A DNA stretch of 64,000 bases, taken from Artemia franciscana. Taxonomy: Eukaryota > Arthropoda > Branchiopoda > Anostraca > Artemiidae. The stretch covers positions 20,811,654-20,875,653 of the forward strand of contig NC_088864.1 of the NCBI RefSeq assembly GCF_032884065.1, given 5' to 3'. Under the pieces are notes generated by a model. It saw nothing but the letters and a program-made list of their open reading frames with translations, was not told where the DNA came from and made no database searches. Positions 9,107 to 20,060 of this stretch are shown here, piece after piece. Both the position numbers and the translations under genes were made by a program. Each line of letters starts with the position of its first letter. The first letter of the stretch is position 1.

Positions 9107-10789
9107 AGTGTTTTAATTTAGATGGTCTAGCCCTTTATTCAAGGTACAGATTATTCTTATTCTTGCATGTTGTGTACAAAAGAGCAATGTTCACTTGTAA
9201 CAATCCTTTAATTGTCGTCATTTGCTGAATACGCGCTATGAATATAGCATACTTGCAATATCTCAGGGAAAAGGAAAATGGATTTAAAATCTCTTTGTGT
9301 CTGAACCACATAAACAAATTTGCACCATAACTCTTATGGGACTTGGAATCTATTTACAATTAAACAATGATTGAAATCAAATTTAGAATCGTAACTAAAC
9401 CAAATGATACACCAATATACTGCATCTGCAATATCTTGGGAGCAACTGTGAGGATTTAGTTTTAAAATTTCTCAGTGTTGAGAGCAAAGGGACATCAAAT
9501 TGTACAATTATGGGGGATTAGAGGACACAAATTTATGTCTCGAATCTGCACAAACAACCTCGCACCATTAACCCCAGTAAATTAGCTCCATGATCCATCC
9601 ATGTTGAAACAGTGAGGTATATCGAGGTACATGTACCCAAGCTATCAAACCAGTCATATCAAAAATATCTTCATTATTCACATCAAAAAACATGGCAAGA
9701 ACGTTCGCAATATCCCTGGAACAGCTCGGGGGTTTGAGTTAAAACTATCAAATTGCTTGGAAGAGAAGGGGATTAGAATACTTTTACTTAGGGGAGGATG
9801 AGAAAAGAAAGAAAATTTTGTTCTTCATCCGCCTGGAATTTTTTCCACTATTTACCCATGGAGCTTAAAATATAATCACAGGGAGGCAGTGAGAAAAATC
9901 AGTAAACATTTATATGCACCCTAGTTATATATATATGTATGTATACCTTATATGTGCTCAAGATATACCCTTCAAATTTTATTTCTGCGGAAGGAATGGG
10001 GGGGGGTGTTTAGTTTTTAGTTTTTTATTACGGACTACTATACGACAATTCTTTTTGGCGGCGATTTGAATAGGCAAGTTGATGAACAGTGTTTACACTT
10101 AGGCCAACAAAACATACATCTTATATATCTTGGGGTGTGCTGAACCTTTTAAGGAGTGTTAGGAGAAGACAAGATAGGGGGTTCAATGATCATGTTTGGG
10201 AAGAAGTTTGCCCAAAAATGGCCTAAATGAGGACGAAGCCGAAAAGTTTGCCTATTCCTTTTAAGTTATCTAGAAGTATATTCATTCCTTAATAAATCAT
10301 AGAGTAGCTTATGAGTTGGAATGATACTTTCTTAATAAAATAGGCCTAGAACTTCCTTCTATATTCCAACATATTAAAAACACTGTTAACACACATTTAA
10401 GCTTCTTGCACCTCTGGTGACCTTAGTTGTGTAGTATGTGGAAAAATTCCCGCTTAAAATCCCAAAAGTTTTGAATATTGGATATTGCCCTGGGAATAAA
10501 GGATTTTCATCCTCAAGTCACACCAGTGAGAAGGAAAATTAAATTCGTCATCATCATAAAGGATTTTCATTGGTATTTTCTTGTTACTGTGCAAAAGGCC
10601 CGAAAATCCCCTTTAGGCTGAAAAAAGAACCAGAACGGAGTATTGTGCTGCCATCTGCCTATAACTATTAACGCGATTATTAAAGAAGAAATTAAAATCC
10701 CAAAGCTGTTATAAACAAACAATTGGAATGTCTTCTTCTGTTCCTGTTACTGAAGGAGGTATTTTTGTCATTTGTCTTAAAATCATAAG
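9107..10789. other. Intergenic, degenerate tandem repeats
   Basis: Between about 9200 and 9800 three loosely similar blocks share 'gcaatatct/ccctgggaac' followed by 'ggatttaaaatctc' forms, suggesting an old tandem repeat. From 9940 to 10790 there are G-runs and two copies of 'ataaaggattttcat', but no gene is recognised. Confidence 0.35.
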
Positions 10790-11065
10790 TAATAAGTGGA
10801 ACAATGGGCAAGTTTATAAGACAGTGGAATGCAACTTTGAATGAATATTTCAACCCTAGCCTATATCCAAGGATTGTCCTTCGCAAAACAAATGAATAGG
10901 CTATATAAGAACTCACATTAAAATATATTGTCTTAAATGAATTGTCTTTTTTCACTCCATTTGAAGTACCAGTCCTGGTTGACAGCTCTTGGATATAGGG
11001 TCAAAATACTCATTCAAAGTTGCATTCCACTGTCTTATAAATTTCCCTATTGTTCTAGCCTACTT
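10790..11065. mobile_element. Inverted-repeat MITE
   Basis: A left arm at about 10797-10870 ('gaacaatgggcaagtttataagac' ... 'ctatatccaag') is the reverse complement of 10990-11063 with few mismatches, around a loop of about 120 bases. The left half recurs at 55600-55680, showing it is an interspersed element. It has no coding capacity. Confidence 0.7.
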
Positions 11066-11749
11066 GTTGTTTATGGTGAAAAGGCACTGTGCTCTTTGTT
11101 ACTATTTAATAATAATCACCACTGAACCTTTCCCCTCCCATAGGCACTGTCTTTTTACAATCTTTGTGCTACTAAAGTAAAACTTGATAAATAGGCCCAC
11201 TGCTCAAATAAGGCACAAGAGAAGTGTTTTGAACCTCATGAATAAAACTCATAATTTACTCAGAGCCTCAATGATCCCCTGGGGAGGTTTTTGAAGTACC
11301 TGTCTGAACTCTTCTGCTACCAAAGGACACTGACCTTTTTACAATTTTCATGTTATAGGTTAAAAGGAAGATCTTGAGAAATAGATATAGGCCTTGCCTA
11401 CTGCTGAAATGAGGTAGGAGAAAAGTGTTCTAAGCTTCAGACCTTTGCTCAAACCTAATTTATAAGGTTTCAAAATTTTTATAAAGTCTATTCCTTAAAT
11501 TTTGGGAACAAACCTAGATAGGCCTATGGTAGTTAAGTTCTAGTTGAGGCTTTTCTTACTGTATTGGAAAACAGTTGAATTAAGCAAATGAAGCATTCAT
11601 TGTAAAGTTCTACTTTAGCCACTTTTGACTAACTTGGAAAAGGATTTGGTTAAGAAAATGAAACTTTCAGACAGGCTAAAGTATGTCCTGAGAAGCTATT
11701 TTGAAGTACTTACTGGTAAAATTCTAGTTTATTGACTTTTGGCTCTCTA
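11066..11749. other. Intergenic, diverged foldback-family remnants
   Basis: Contains short diverged stretches resembling the arms of the 11750-12297 element ('ggttaggttaagaaaatgaaac', 'atgtcctgagaagctattttgaagtac'), so older copies of that family probably fill this interval. No gene is seen. Confidence 0.45.
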
Positions 11750-12297
11750 AAAGGGGTTAGGTTAAGAAAATAAAACTTCCAGGGATGGGTCTAAAGGCTA
11801 AAATATGTCCCAGGAAGATATTTTGAGGTACCCACCTCCACTCCTTCTGCCTCTAGAGGGCCCTGAAATTTGCCTACATGACAGGTCTATACCTATTGAT
11901 ATTTTGACAAAACAATATTTTACCTTAATTTTAGTTATCAGTTGCTTTTTCTCTGCCTTTAGTTCTGAAAATGCAATTCTTGTTATTTGAGCAGAATTTT
12001 GAGTCATATCAATGTTTTTTTTTTTAACTTAGGAAATGTTTTCGCATATCTTTAAAACCTTATAAGTTGGGATTGAGCAAAGTTGTGATGCTGAAAACAA
12101 TTTTGTTTTACATCATTCAGATCTATTTTGCAAGGTTTCACTTTTGTAACACACATAATTTAAAGATCATCAAAGGTCAGGACCCTCTAGAGGGAGAGGG
12201 AGTAGAGGTTGGTATTTCAAAATACCATCCCATGACATACTTTAGCCTTTAGGCCCATCCCTGAAAGTTACAATTTTCTTAGCCTAACCCCTTTCCA
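11750..12297. mobile_element. Foldback/MITE element, copy 1
   Basis: The terminal inverted arms (about 11750-11868 and 12176-12295) pair outward-in from 'aaaaggggttagg' and 'cctaacccctttcc' through 'cctctagagggccctga' / 'aggaccctctagagg'. The interior of about 300 bases has no frame. Size about 548 bp. No flanking target duplication could be assigned with confidence. Confidence 0.75.
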
Positions 12298-12841
12298 AGA
12301 TAGCCTAAAGTCAATAAACTAGAATTTTACTGTACTTACATCCACTCCTTCTCTCTAGACAGTCCTGAAATTTGCCTACATGACATGTCTATGCCTATTG
12401 AAATTTTGACAAAACAACATTTTACCTTAATTTTTAGTTATCAGTTTCTTTTTCTCTGCTTTAAGTTCTGACAATGTGATTCCTGTTGTTTGAGCAGAAT
12501 TTATACCATATCAAAATTGTTTTTTTTTTTTGCTTTTTTTAATTTAGGAAATGTCTTTACTCATATTTAAAACCTTATAAAATGAGATTGAGCAAATTTG
12601 TGAAGCTGAAAACAATTTAGTTATACTTTGTTTAAGGGAAAAATCTATTTTGCAAGGTACTGCTACTACAACATTCTACTTTTATGACACTCAGATTTTA
12701 AAGGTCATCAAATTCCAGGACCCTTTAGAGAGTAAAGGAGTTGAGGTAGGTACTTCAAAATCCCTTCCCAGGACATACTTTTGTCTGTAGACCCATCCCT
12801 GAAAGTTTAATTTTCCTAGCCTAACCCCTTTTCAAGATAGC
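12298..12841. mobile_element. Foldback/MITE element, tandem copy 2
   Basis: Repeats the interior and right arm of copy 1 in the same orientation ('gaaatttgcctacatgacatgtct' to 'agcctaaccccttttcaaga') with about 10-15% visible differences and a shortened left arm. The pair is a head-to-tail duplication, older than a recent event. Confidence 0.7.
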
Positions 12842-13174
12842 CAAAAGAAGCTCAGGAATAAATTCAGAGCCCAAAATAAATCATATGAAGGTGCTACCAT
12901 GTTACTTTGTCTACTCTTTCCTTATTTTTGGGGCTCAAAAGATTACAAAGACATCAGTTTTATACCTATCTGACATCAGTGGTGGATGGAGCTGGATTTG
13001 GGGTTGGGACTGCTTGCTATGGTTGGGGATGGGAGACCCAAGTTATTTTTTGTAATTGATTCTTAGAAGTTGAATTTTTAATAAGTTATTAATTGTTAAG
13101 ACTATTTCTTTTCACAAACAAGTTTAAAACAAAGTTTTGGTTACTTTGTGTGCTCTCTGTTAGATTTTACTGAT
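12842..13174. other. Intergenic, nothing recognised
   Basis: AT-rich spacer between the foldback pair and the hairpin-headed element. No frame, repeat or RNA gene was recognised. Confidence 0.4.
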
Positions 13175-14880
13175 AATTAAATAAAAAAAACAAGTTTTTT
13201 AACTGAAAGTAAGGAGCAACATTAAAACTTAAAACGACCAGAAATTACTTTGTATATGAAAGAGGCTGCTTCCTCATCAACGCCTCACTCTTTACGCTAA
13301 AGTTTGACTCTTTCTCTCAATTCTTCTTTTTAAAACAGTAAAAAACTTTAGCGTAAAGAGCGGGGCGTTGATGAGGAAGCAGCCTCTTTCATATACAAAG
13401 TAATTTCTGGTCGTTTTAAGTTTTAATGTTGCTCCTTACTTTCAGTTAAAAAAACTTGTTTTTTTTATTTAATTTCTGGACGTTTTTGAATCAATGCATG
13501 TTTTGATTTTGGCTCTCCAAAAAGGAATAATTAAAACAAAATTTGCATTTTTTTTTGGCTAAATGGCTTTCTCATAATTTTGATCAAATGATTTTGAGAA
13601 AAAAAGAGCAAGGGAGGAAGCCTAGTTGCCCTCCGATTTTTTGGTTAATTAAAAAGGCAACTAGAATTTTTAATTTTTTACAAATATTTTTATTAGTAAA
13701 AGATTTATGTAACTTATAAATTAGCTTATGTAAAGAACTTTTGTATTCTCATATTTTTATTACATATATGAGGGGGTTTGCCCCCTTGTCAGATCCTTGC
13801 TCTTTACACTAAAGCTTAAATTTTGTCCCAATTCATTAAGAATGACCCCAGAATCACAAAAGCCATAGAATAAATAGTTGAAATTGCTAAAGATACTTTA
13901 GCGTAAAGAGCAAGGTATTAGGAGGAGGTGAGCCCCTCAAATGGGTAATAATTTCTGTTTGTTTTAAGTTTTAATGCTGCTACTTACTTCCAGCTGAAAG
14001 AACTTTTTCATATTTATTTTTTCATTGTTTTTTTTTAAATAATGCTAGTAAATCCTGCGCTCCCTTCATGGAGATTTTCTTCCCCCATGACAAACTATCA
14101 ATGGAAAGTTCCCCCAGAATATCCCCCTCTTCTCAACCCCTCCCCCAACCAAAAAATCCTCCTGAAAACGCCTGTACACTTCCCAATAACCATTACTATA
14201 TGTAAGCACTGGTCAAAGTTTGTAACTTGTTGCCCTTTCCCATGGGGACTGTGGGGGAGTAAGTCGTCCCCAAATACATAGTTATAAAGTTTTTCGACTA
14301 CGCTGAATAAAATGGCTATCTCAGAATTTTGATCTGTTGACTTTGGTAAAATAATTAGCGTGGGAGGGGGCCTAGGTGCCCTCCAATTTTTTTGGTCACT
14401 TAAAATGGGCACTAGAACTTTTCATTTCCGTTAGAATGAGCCCTCTTGCAACATTCTAGGACAACTGGGTTGATACGACCACCCCTGGAAAAAAAAAAAC
14501 AACAACAAAAAAACAAATAAACACGCATCCGTGATCTGCCTTCTGGCAAAAATACAAAATTCCACATTTTTGTAGATAGGAGCTTGGAACTTCTACAGTA
14601 GGGTTCTCTGATATGCTGAATCTGATGGTGTGATTTTCGTCAAGATTCTATGACTTCTATGGGGCATTTCCTCCTATTTTCTAAAATAACACAAATTTTC
14701 TCAGGCTCGTAACTTTTGATGGGTAAGACTAAACTTGATGAAACTTATATATTCAAAATCAGCATTAAAATGCGATTCTTTTGATGTATGTATTGGTATC
14801 AAAATTCCATTTTTTAGAGTTTTGGTTACTATTGAGCTGGGTCGCTCCTTACTACAGTTTGTTACCATGAACTGTTTGAT
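13175..14880. mobile_element. 1.7-kb hairpin-headed transposable element, copy 1
   Basis: Begins with a long hairpin: arms about 13180-13304 and 13344-13470 are near-perfect reverse complements, loop about 39 bases. A further 1.4 kb follows that is shared with the copy at 32884-34550. The interior repeats the words 'ctttagcgtaaagagc' and 'gttttaagttttaatg.tgctccttactt' three times in different orientations. A minus-strand frame near the right end (14701-14889) is similar in both copies (KNGILIPI, FSLTHQKLRA), but no known protein domain is recognised. It is non-autonomous by appearance. Confidence 0.75.
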
Positions 14881-15289
14881 GAGTACCAACTAAAAGTATT
14901 TATCAAGGTAATCTGTCTGTATTACAACAAAAGCTTACTGGGAGGTGAAAGTCTTCATTCCATAATAAGAAGGAGGGGAAATTTAAAATCCCAACTTTTT
15001 TAGGCTGTCAAAATGATACTTTAGAATTCTGCTGTTGCAACAGGGCTTAAAAACTTAATATGTAAGCTTCTTTTTAGGCTGTCAAAAAGTTGTTTTTGGG
15101 TCTTGCTATGGCACAGAGATGAAGAAATTGATATCATTAATTTTTTAGCTGTCATAAAATTTGAGTTTTTTTGCAAAATTTTACTGATCCACATAGGGAA
15201 AACAAGCTATTAGAGTTAGTTCAATGTGAACATCAAAGCAACTGAGGAAAAATTATAAAAATTGAAACTAAGTTGACTGTTTTGTTGCA
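14881..15289. other. Intergenic, nothing firm recognised
   Basis: AT-rich; 'tttttaggctgtcaaaa' occurs twice (near 15000 and 15073). It may include further remnants of the adjacent Penelope-like element, but no motif supports this. Confidence 0.35.
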
Positions 15290-15930
15290 AAATAATCCTT
15301 TTGTTAGCTAGTATTGAAGTAACTTTTTGTTTTAGTAGGTAATCTTGTCCCCTGGTGATTGTGTAAAATTTTAATTCCCTTATTAACTATTGTTTCATTT
15401 TTCAAAAGACAATCATAAATTGGGTCCTATTTATTGAAAGTCTGTAATGGGTCCTATAAATGTCTCTATTTATTGAAAGATTAGCAAACATATGTTATTT
15501 TAATAAATTGTTGGTGAGTTCTACCAATATAAAACTTTCCACAAGAACAAGGAATTTTATACACCCCACTAACTAAATCTCCCTAGGTTAAATCCTTCCC
15601 AGAATTAAGAAAACTACCTAGTGGTCTCACTGATTGGAAACAGTTATCAGTGTTATATTTGAATGTTATATATGCTAATATTCAAGCAACTCTTTTTGGT
15701 CTAGTAGGAAATCTTGTCCCCTGGTGATTGTGTAAAATTTTAATTCCCTTCTTGACTACTAGTTCAATTTTCAAAAGAGAATCATAATTTGGGTCAATAT
15801 TTAAATTCACTGTGTCTCTATTTATTGAAAGATTAACAAACACATGTTTTTTCATTTCTTCTGCAAAAGGTATACTTTTATTTAAAGAGTAAGTGTTGAT
15901 GCAAGCTCTCCTTGCCTTTAATTAAAGGCA
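15290..15930 (-). pseudogene. Penelope-like element: GIY-YIG endonuclease and duplicated C-terminus
   Basis: On the minus strand 15495-15583 encodes SGVYKIPCSCGKFYIGRTHQ, the N-terminal part of the GIY-YIG endonuclease fused to RT in Penelope-like retroelements. The C-terminal tail, NLSINRD..NYDSLL..GIKILHNHQGTRFP, occurs twice: complete upstream on the minus strand (about 15690-15870) and again, broken, just after the GIY-YIG part (about 15310-15500). Penelope elements often integrate as partial tandem copies, which fits. In-frame stops and missing RT show both are dead. Confidence 0.75.
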
Positions 15931-16237
15931 ATTAGAAAAGCTGAAATTCAAAAAAGAAGAAGTTTTTTCAAATGAAAATAAAGAACAAAAACAAAAGTCA
16001 AGAATGAACAGGAACTGTTGCATATTTAGAGGGACTGTCCCCTTAAGCCCCTGCTCTTTACACCAAAGGTTGACTTTTTGCCCCTAATGCTCAAAGAAAG
16101 ACTTCTGAAGCATAATGGTAATTGGAATGGGATACGAAATATGTTTCACAATGCTTCAAGAATGTAAGAGCTTGTTTGTTTGGATTTGTTTTAAACAATA
16201 AAATTTTAGATGCAAATGTCTTAAAAGGTAATTAGTA
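15931..16237. other. Intergenic spacer
   Basis: About 300 bases between the Penelope remnants and the RTE 3' end. It holds a fragment ('gactgtccccttaagcccctgctctttacaccaaaggttgac', about 16030-16072) related to the hairpin-headed element family. No gene is seen. Confidence 0.4.
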
Positions 16238-16350
16238 AATGACTTGACTTGACTTGACTTAAGTCCCATCTGGCCTTTGTGGCTGTATTAGGGCTTCTTC
16301 TCTTCTTAACAAATGATGGATGTGGGAATGGTAGTTCAATCTATCTGGTG

Positions 16351-18223
16351 CTAGACAAAGTAGCTGGGGGAGGTTATTGGCCTAGAAGTTGTCAGTCTAT
16401 CTCTTTCTGGGGCGCATGCAATGACCTCATCCTTCAAATATGATTTTTGGGAGCTGGCTGGCCAACATTTGCTGGATATGGCCAAGCCAGCAGAGTTGCT
16501 GGATTCTGACCCAGTCCATGATGGTGTGGGGACAATGGAGTAGTTTTCAGAGGTCTTCATTTGAGACTCAGTCAATGTAGGTGATCCCTGCAATGCATCT
16601 AAGGCATTTAGTTTCAAATGCAGAGATTCTTTGCTCATTGTCAGCCTTTATTGACCAAGTTTCGCTTGAGTATAAAGCAATTGGGATTATGAGGGAGTTG
16701 AAGAGTTGCACCTTCAGAGAAGTTGACAGAGTCTTGTTTCTCCAGATTGGCAAGAGGTTCTTGAAGATGGCGCCTGCCAGGCCAAGTCTTCATTTGATCG
16801 ATCTTGAGCACTCGTTATCAGAAGTGAGGAGGCTCCCTAGGTAGATGAAGGATTCAACATTTTCTACTGGCTCTCCTTTTATTGTTAGCTCCACGTTTCT
16901 TAGAGTAGGGTCTCCAGACACCCACATAACCTTGGTTTTGGCTGTGTTAACAACCATCCCAAAGGCCTTGGTTGCCAACACTAGTTTGTTGGTGTCACCT
17001 TGGAGTAGATGCTTTTGACTGTTGAATTTTTTGATGTCATCTGCGTATGCCAATTTATTGATAAGCTTCCCTCCAATTTCTGCACTGTCAACAATCTTGG
17101 CAAATGATAGTGCTGCATTGAGGAATAGGTCAAAGAGGTGGAGTGACAAGGGACAACCTTGAAGAACGCCCGCCAATGTCAGAAACCTTTCTGTCAATCC
17201 TTCAGGCGTTTGGACTTGGCTGATGAAATGTGAATACATGTCTTTTATCAGGATTACTATGTTTTCAGGGACTCCATAGTGTAGCAGGATGTGCCATAAT
17301 CCATCTTGCCATGTCAAGTCAAAAGCCTGCTTGAAATCAATGAAGAGTAGTAGCAGCTCTTTTGCAAACTCAATATACTTCCCCATCATTTGCTGAGTGG
17401 AGAAAATCTGGTCTATGGTGGAGCAGTCTTTTCGAAAGCCTGCTTGGTATTCCCCTAAGATATGGTTTGTCAGAGATTTCATACATTCAAGGAGTTTTTT
17501 TGTAAGAATCCTTGCCAGTTAGCTAGTTAAACTTATTGGTCTGTAGTTGTTACAGTCACCCTTTTCCCCCTTTTTAAAAAGGGGGATGATGGGAAGTGGC
17601 CCGTTTCCCAGACACTTGTTATGACTTTGGGATAGATATCAACCAGTTCTTTTGGGCCTGCTTTTAATAGTTCTGACTGAATACCATCCGGGCCTGGGGC
17701 TTTATTAATTTTTAGAGATTTTATTGCTGAGAGTACTTCATCTCTTAGTGGGGGAGGGCTTGGGTCTACTGGGTACTGCGGTAGTGGGAAAGATAGTAAG
17801 ATGTTTGGGTCAGGTGTTATTGTGGGGTTCAGTTTTTCTCTGAAGTGATCCTTCCAACATTCTGGTTTTGCCTTGGAGCCCATGTTTATCTAACAGTGTA
17901 GGAGTGGCTGATGACTTCTTTTTTGACAGTTCCTGGACTTTCTTGTACATGAAGTGGCTATTACCTTTTTGAAAGCCTTCTTCACATTCACAACATTTAT
18001 CATTGATGTAATGTTGTAGAGCTTGCCGGATTTTCTTTTCTACTAGGTGCTTCAGCCTCTTGTACTCGTCCTTGCTTTGTGGATCTACCTTGTTAGCATG
18101 GACGTGCTTCTGCACACATAGATCAATAATTTTGGGGGTGATCCATGGTTTATCTGAATGGGTCTGAATTCCCAGGATTTCACTAGCAGTTTCTCTGATG
18201 ATGGATGTGCTTTTGTCAACCAA
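16351..18223 (-). pseudogene. RTE LINE linker and reverse transcriptase, frameshifted
   Basis: Pieces in order: linker (18223-17810, 17883-17533, with the NKAPGPDGIQSELLKA block), RT palm (17482-16790: FIDFKQAFDLTWQDGLW, GVLQGCPLSLHLF, LAYADDIKKF with the catalytic YADD at about 17035-17050, VNTAKTKVMWVSG, YLGSLLTSD), then thumb and C-terminus (16753-16351: LPIWRNKTLSTSLKVQLFN, YSSETWSIK). The order is normal for an RTE RT. At least four frameshifts separate the pieces, so it is not expressed as one protein. Confidence 0.85.
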
Positions 18224-18455
18224 TTGCTTGACAAAAGCACATGGGTTGGATTCTTGACAACTTGCTTGAGAGTGTTGTTCTATACCTGTTCCTTGTTTCT
18301 ATGTTTTTCAGCAGGTTGACACAATATCTTGGTAAGCTTTTCTTAAGCTGTTGGGGCTTCTGAATACGCAAACGGAGCTCAGACATGACTAGAACGTGGT
18401 CCAAGTTGAAGTCGCCACTGGCTATGGAGACTGTATTCATTACTGATGATTTCCA

Positions 18456-19280
18456 TCACTTGCCAACAAGTATGTAGTCGATCATGTTTGCAGTGCGGCC
18501 GTCAGGGGATCTCCAAGTAACTTTCCTTTGTTCTCTATGATGGAACATGGTGTTCGTTGTGAAAAGTTCGTTATCCCAACAAAAGTCAATGAGCATTTCA
18601 CCCCTGTGGTTTTGCTGCCCATGCCTGAACTTGCCCATGACGTCTTCAAGTCCATCATTTGAGTGTCCAATAATGGCGTTGAAGTCCCCAATCACAAACA
18701 GAACATCTTTCTTGGGAGCCGTGTCAATGGTGTGTTGGAGTTGGCTGTAGAATTCTTTGGCTTCTTGGTCATTCCAGGACAAGTCTGGGGTGTAAACTTG
18801 GATTATGGTCATATTGGCAATGGTTCCTTTCAGACAAATGGAGAGTAGGAATCCGACACCTTGGCAGTGAACTCCATCACTTCTTCCAGACGTGATGAGC
18901 GTGATGTCTTTTATTCTTTCTATTCCTGTGGAGGGAAGGTGAGTCTCAGAAAGTCCAACAATGTCCCAGTGGTAACGGTTCATCTCGTTTAGGACTAGTT
19001 CCCTTTTTCCTGGTTTGGCTAATTTGTGTACGTTTAGCATTCCTAGTGAGAGATATGTTTTTGGGGTTAGGATAAACAAAGTCTTCTCTGACTGGAGAGT
19101 CGTCAGATTGGATAAATGATCGTCGGTTGCCCTGGACGCGGTAACAAAATCATTTTCATTCTCATTGTTATCAACATTATCATCATTTTCATTGTTGCAA
19201 TTTGCAATTCTTGGTCTCATACTGTCGGTTACCCTGGACGTGGTAGCACGAGTTCTTACTTTCTTATTCGCCATTTTCAT
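18456..19280 (-). pseudogene. RTE LINE endonuclease domain
   Basis: The largest intact frame of the element (274 aa). After a charged Asn/Asp-rich leader it shows the AP-endonuclease series: LGMLNVHKL, DIVGLSETHL (catalytic Glu), IIQVYTPDLSW, VIGDFNAIIGH (catalytic Asp/Asn) and DGRTANMIDYILV. The C-terminal SDH-equivalent falls after a frameshift, in 18216-18440 (FNLDHVLVMSELRLR). The ATG at 19278-19280 is a reasonable start because the 5' UTR upstream has no longer frame. Confidence 0.85.
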
Positions 19281-20060
19281 AATTTGTATTTAAGAGAAGG
19301 AGTTTCTTGGCTAATCTGTCGGGGTAGCGGTAAGCCACTCCTCTCTATCCTTAGCAGAGGCCATTGTCCATGAAGCTGGATCGTCTGCCCTTCACAGTTG
19401 TCTCTCTAGGAAGGGATCCTCCCATTTGGTGGTCTGCGATGCTGAGCAATTTTTCCCATTGCTGAGGGAAGGTGAGTAACCACTGGGACATGTCCACACG
19501 CCAGTGGGCCCTGCTTGGTGTACATCAGAGGGGCCTTCCTCCTCCTCCGCCTGTATTTCTGACCCCCGGGCTAGTGTGTCCCAGTTTCAATTATTGGCCC
19601 CCAGGAACTAGGTCCCCCCTTGGTCCGCGTTTTCTGTGAAGGTATCCTACATATTTGTAGAACGTTCCCCTATCCGCCACTCATTTCACTCATAAACGTT
19701 TTCAGCATTGGACTGTATAAGTTTGGCTTCAAGGCCTCAGGAAGGGGCACCCCATCTTGTATGGAATAATTTTTGTTAATTTTAAGTTTAGATAATGCGC
19801 TTTAGTTGCATTTGAAAAAAGAAAACTTTTCTTTTTAGCATATGGAAGCTAGTTGTGGCATTATGCTTTGAAAGAGTTTGAATAAGTTTTTTCCTCTTTT
19901 GTATAAATAATGAATAATTAAAAATAATGAAATGCTGACATAGATAAATGAAAGGAACTAAAGCTCTTGCTACTCCTTTTGTTTGAGAAGTATTCTTTTG
20001 CTTTTTCATATAAATTTATTGCGTGGTTAGAGTCTCTGGAATTTCCCTCTCCTGAACTCA

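Larger units (their letters stand above)
16238..19650 (-). mobile_element. RTE/CFDP2-like LINE, nearly full length, inactive
   Basis: A minus-strand non-LTR retrotransposon. The 5' end lies near 19650 and the 3' end is a short tandem tail, (AAGTC)n, at 16238-16262, typical of RTE-type elements that end in simple repeats rather than poly(A). The single polyprotein carries an AP-type endonuclease (19280-18456) followed by RT (about 17880-16400). Frame breaks occur near 18445, 18220, 17860, 17510 and 16780, so it cannot be translated whole. No gag-like ORF or RNase H is seen, as expected for RTE. It abuts the 5' end of the I-group LINE. Confidence 0.85.

Noticed and set aside
13178-13472. microRNA-type hairpin precursor
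   Set aside because: The stem is over 120 bp, near-perfect, present at two transposon copies; it is a transposon terminal structure, although it could still feed small-RNA pathways.
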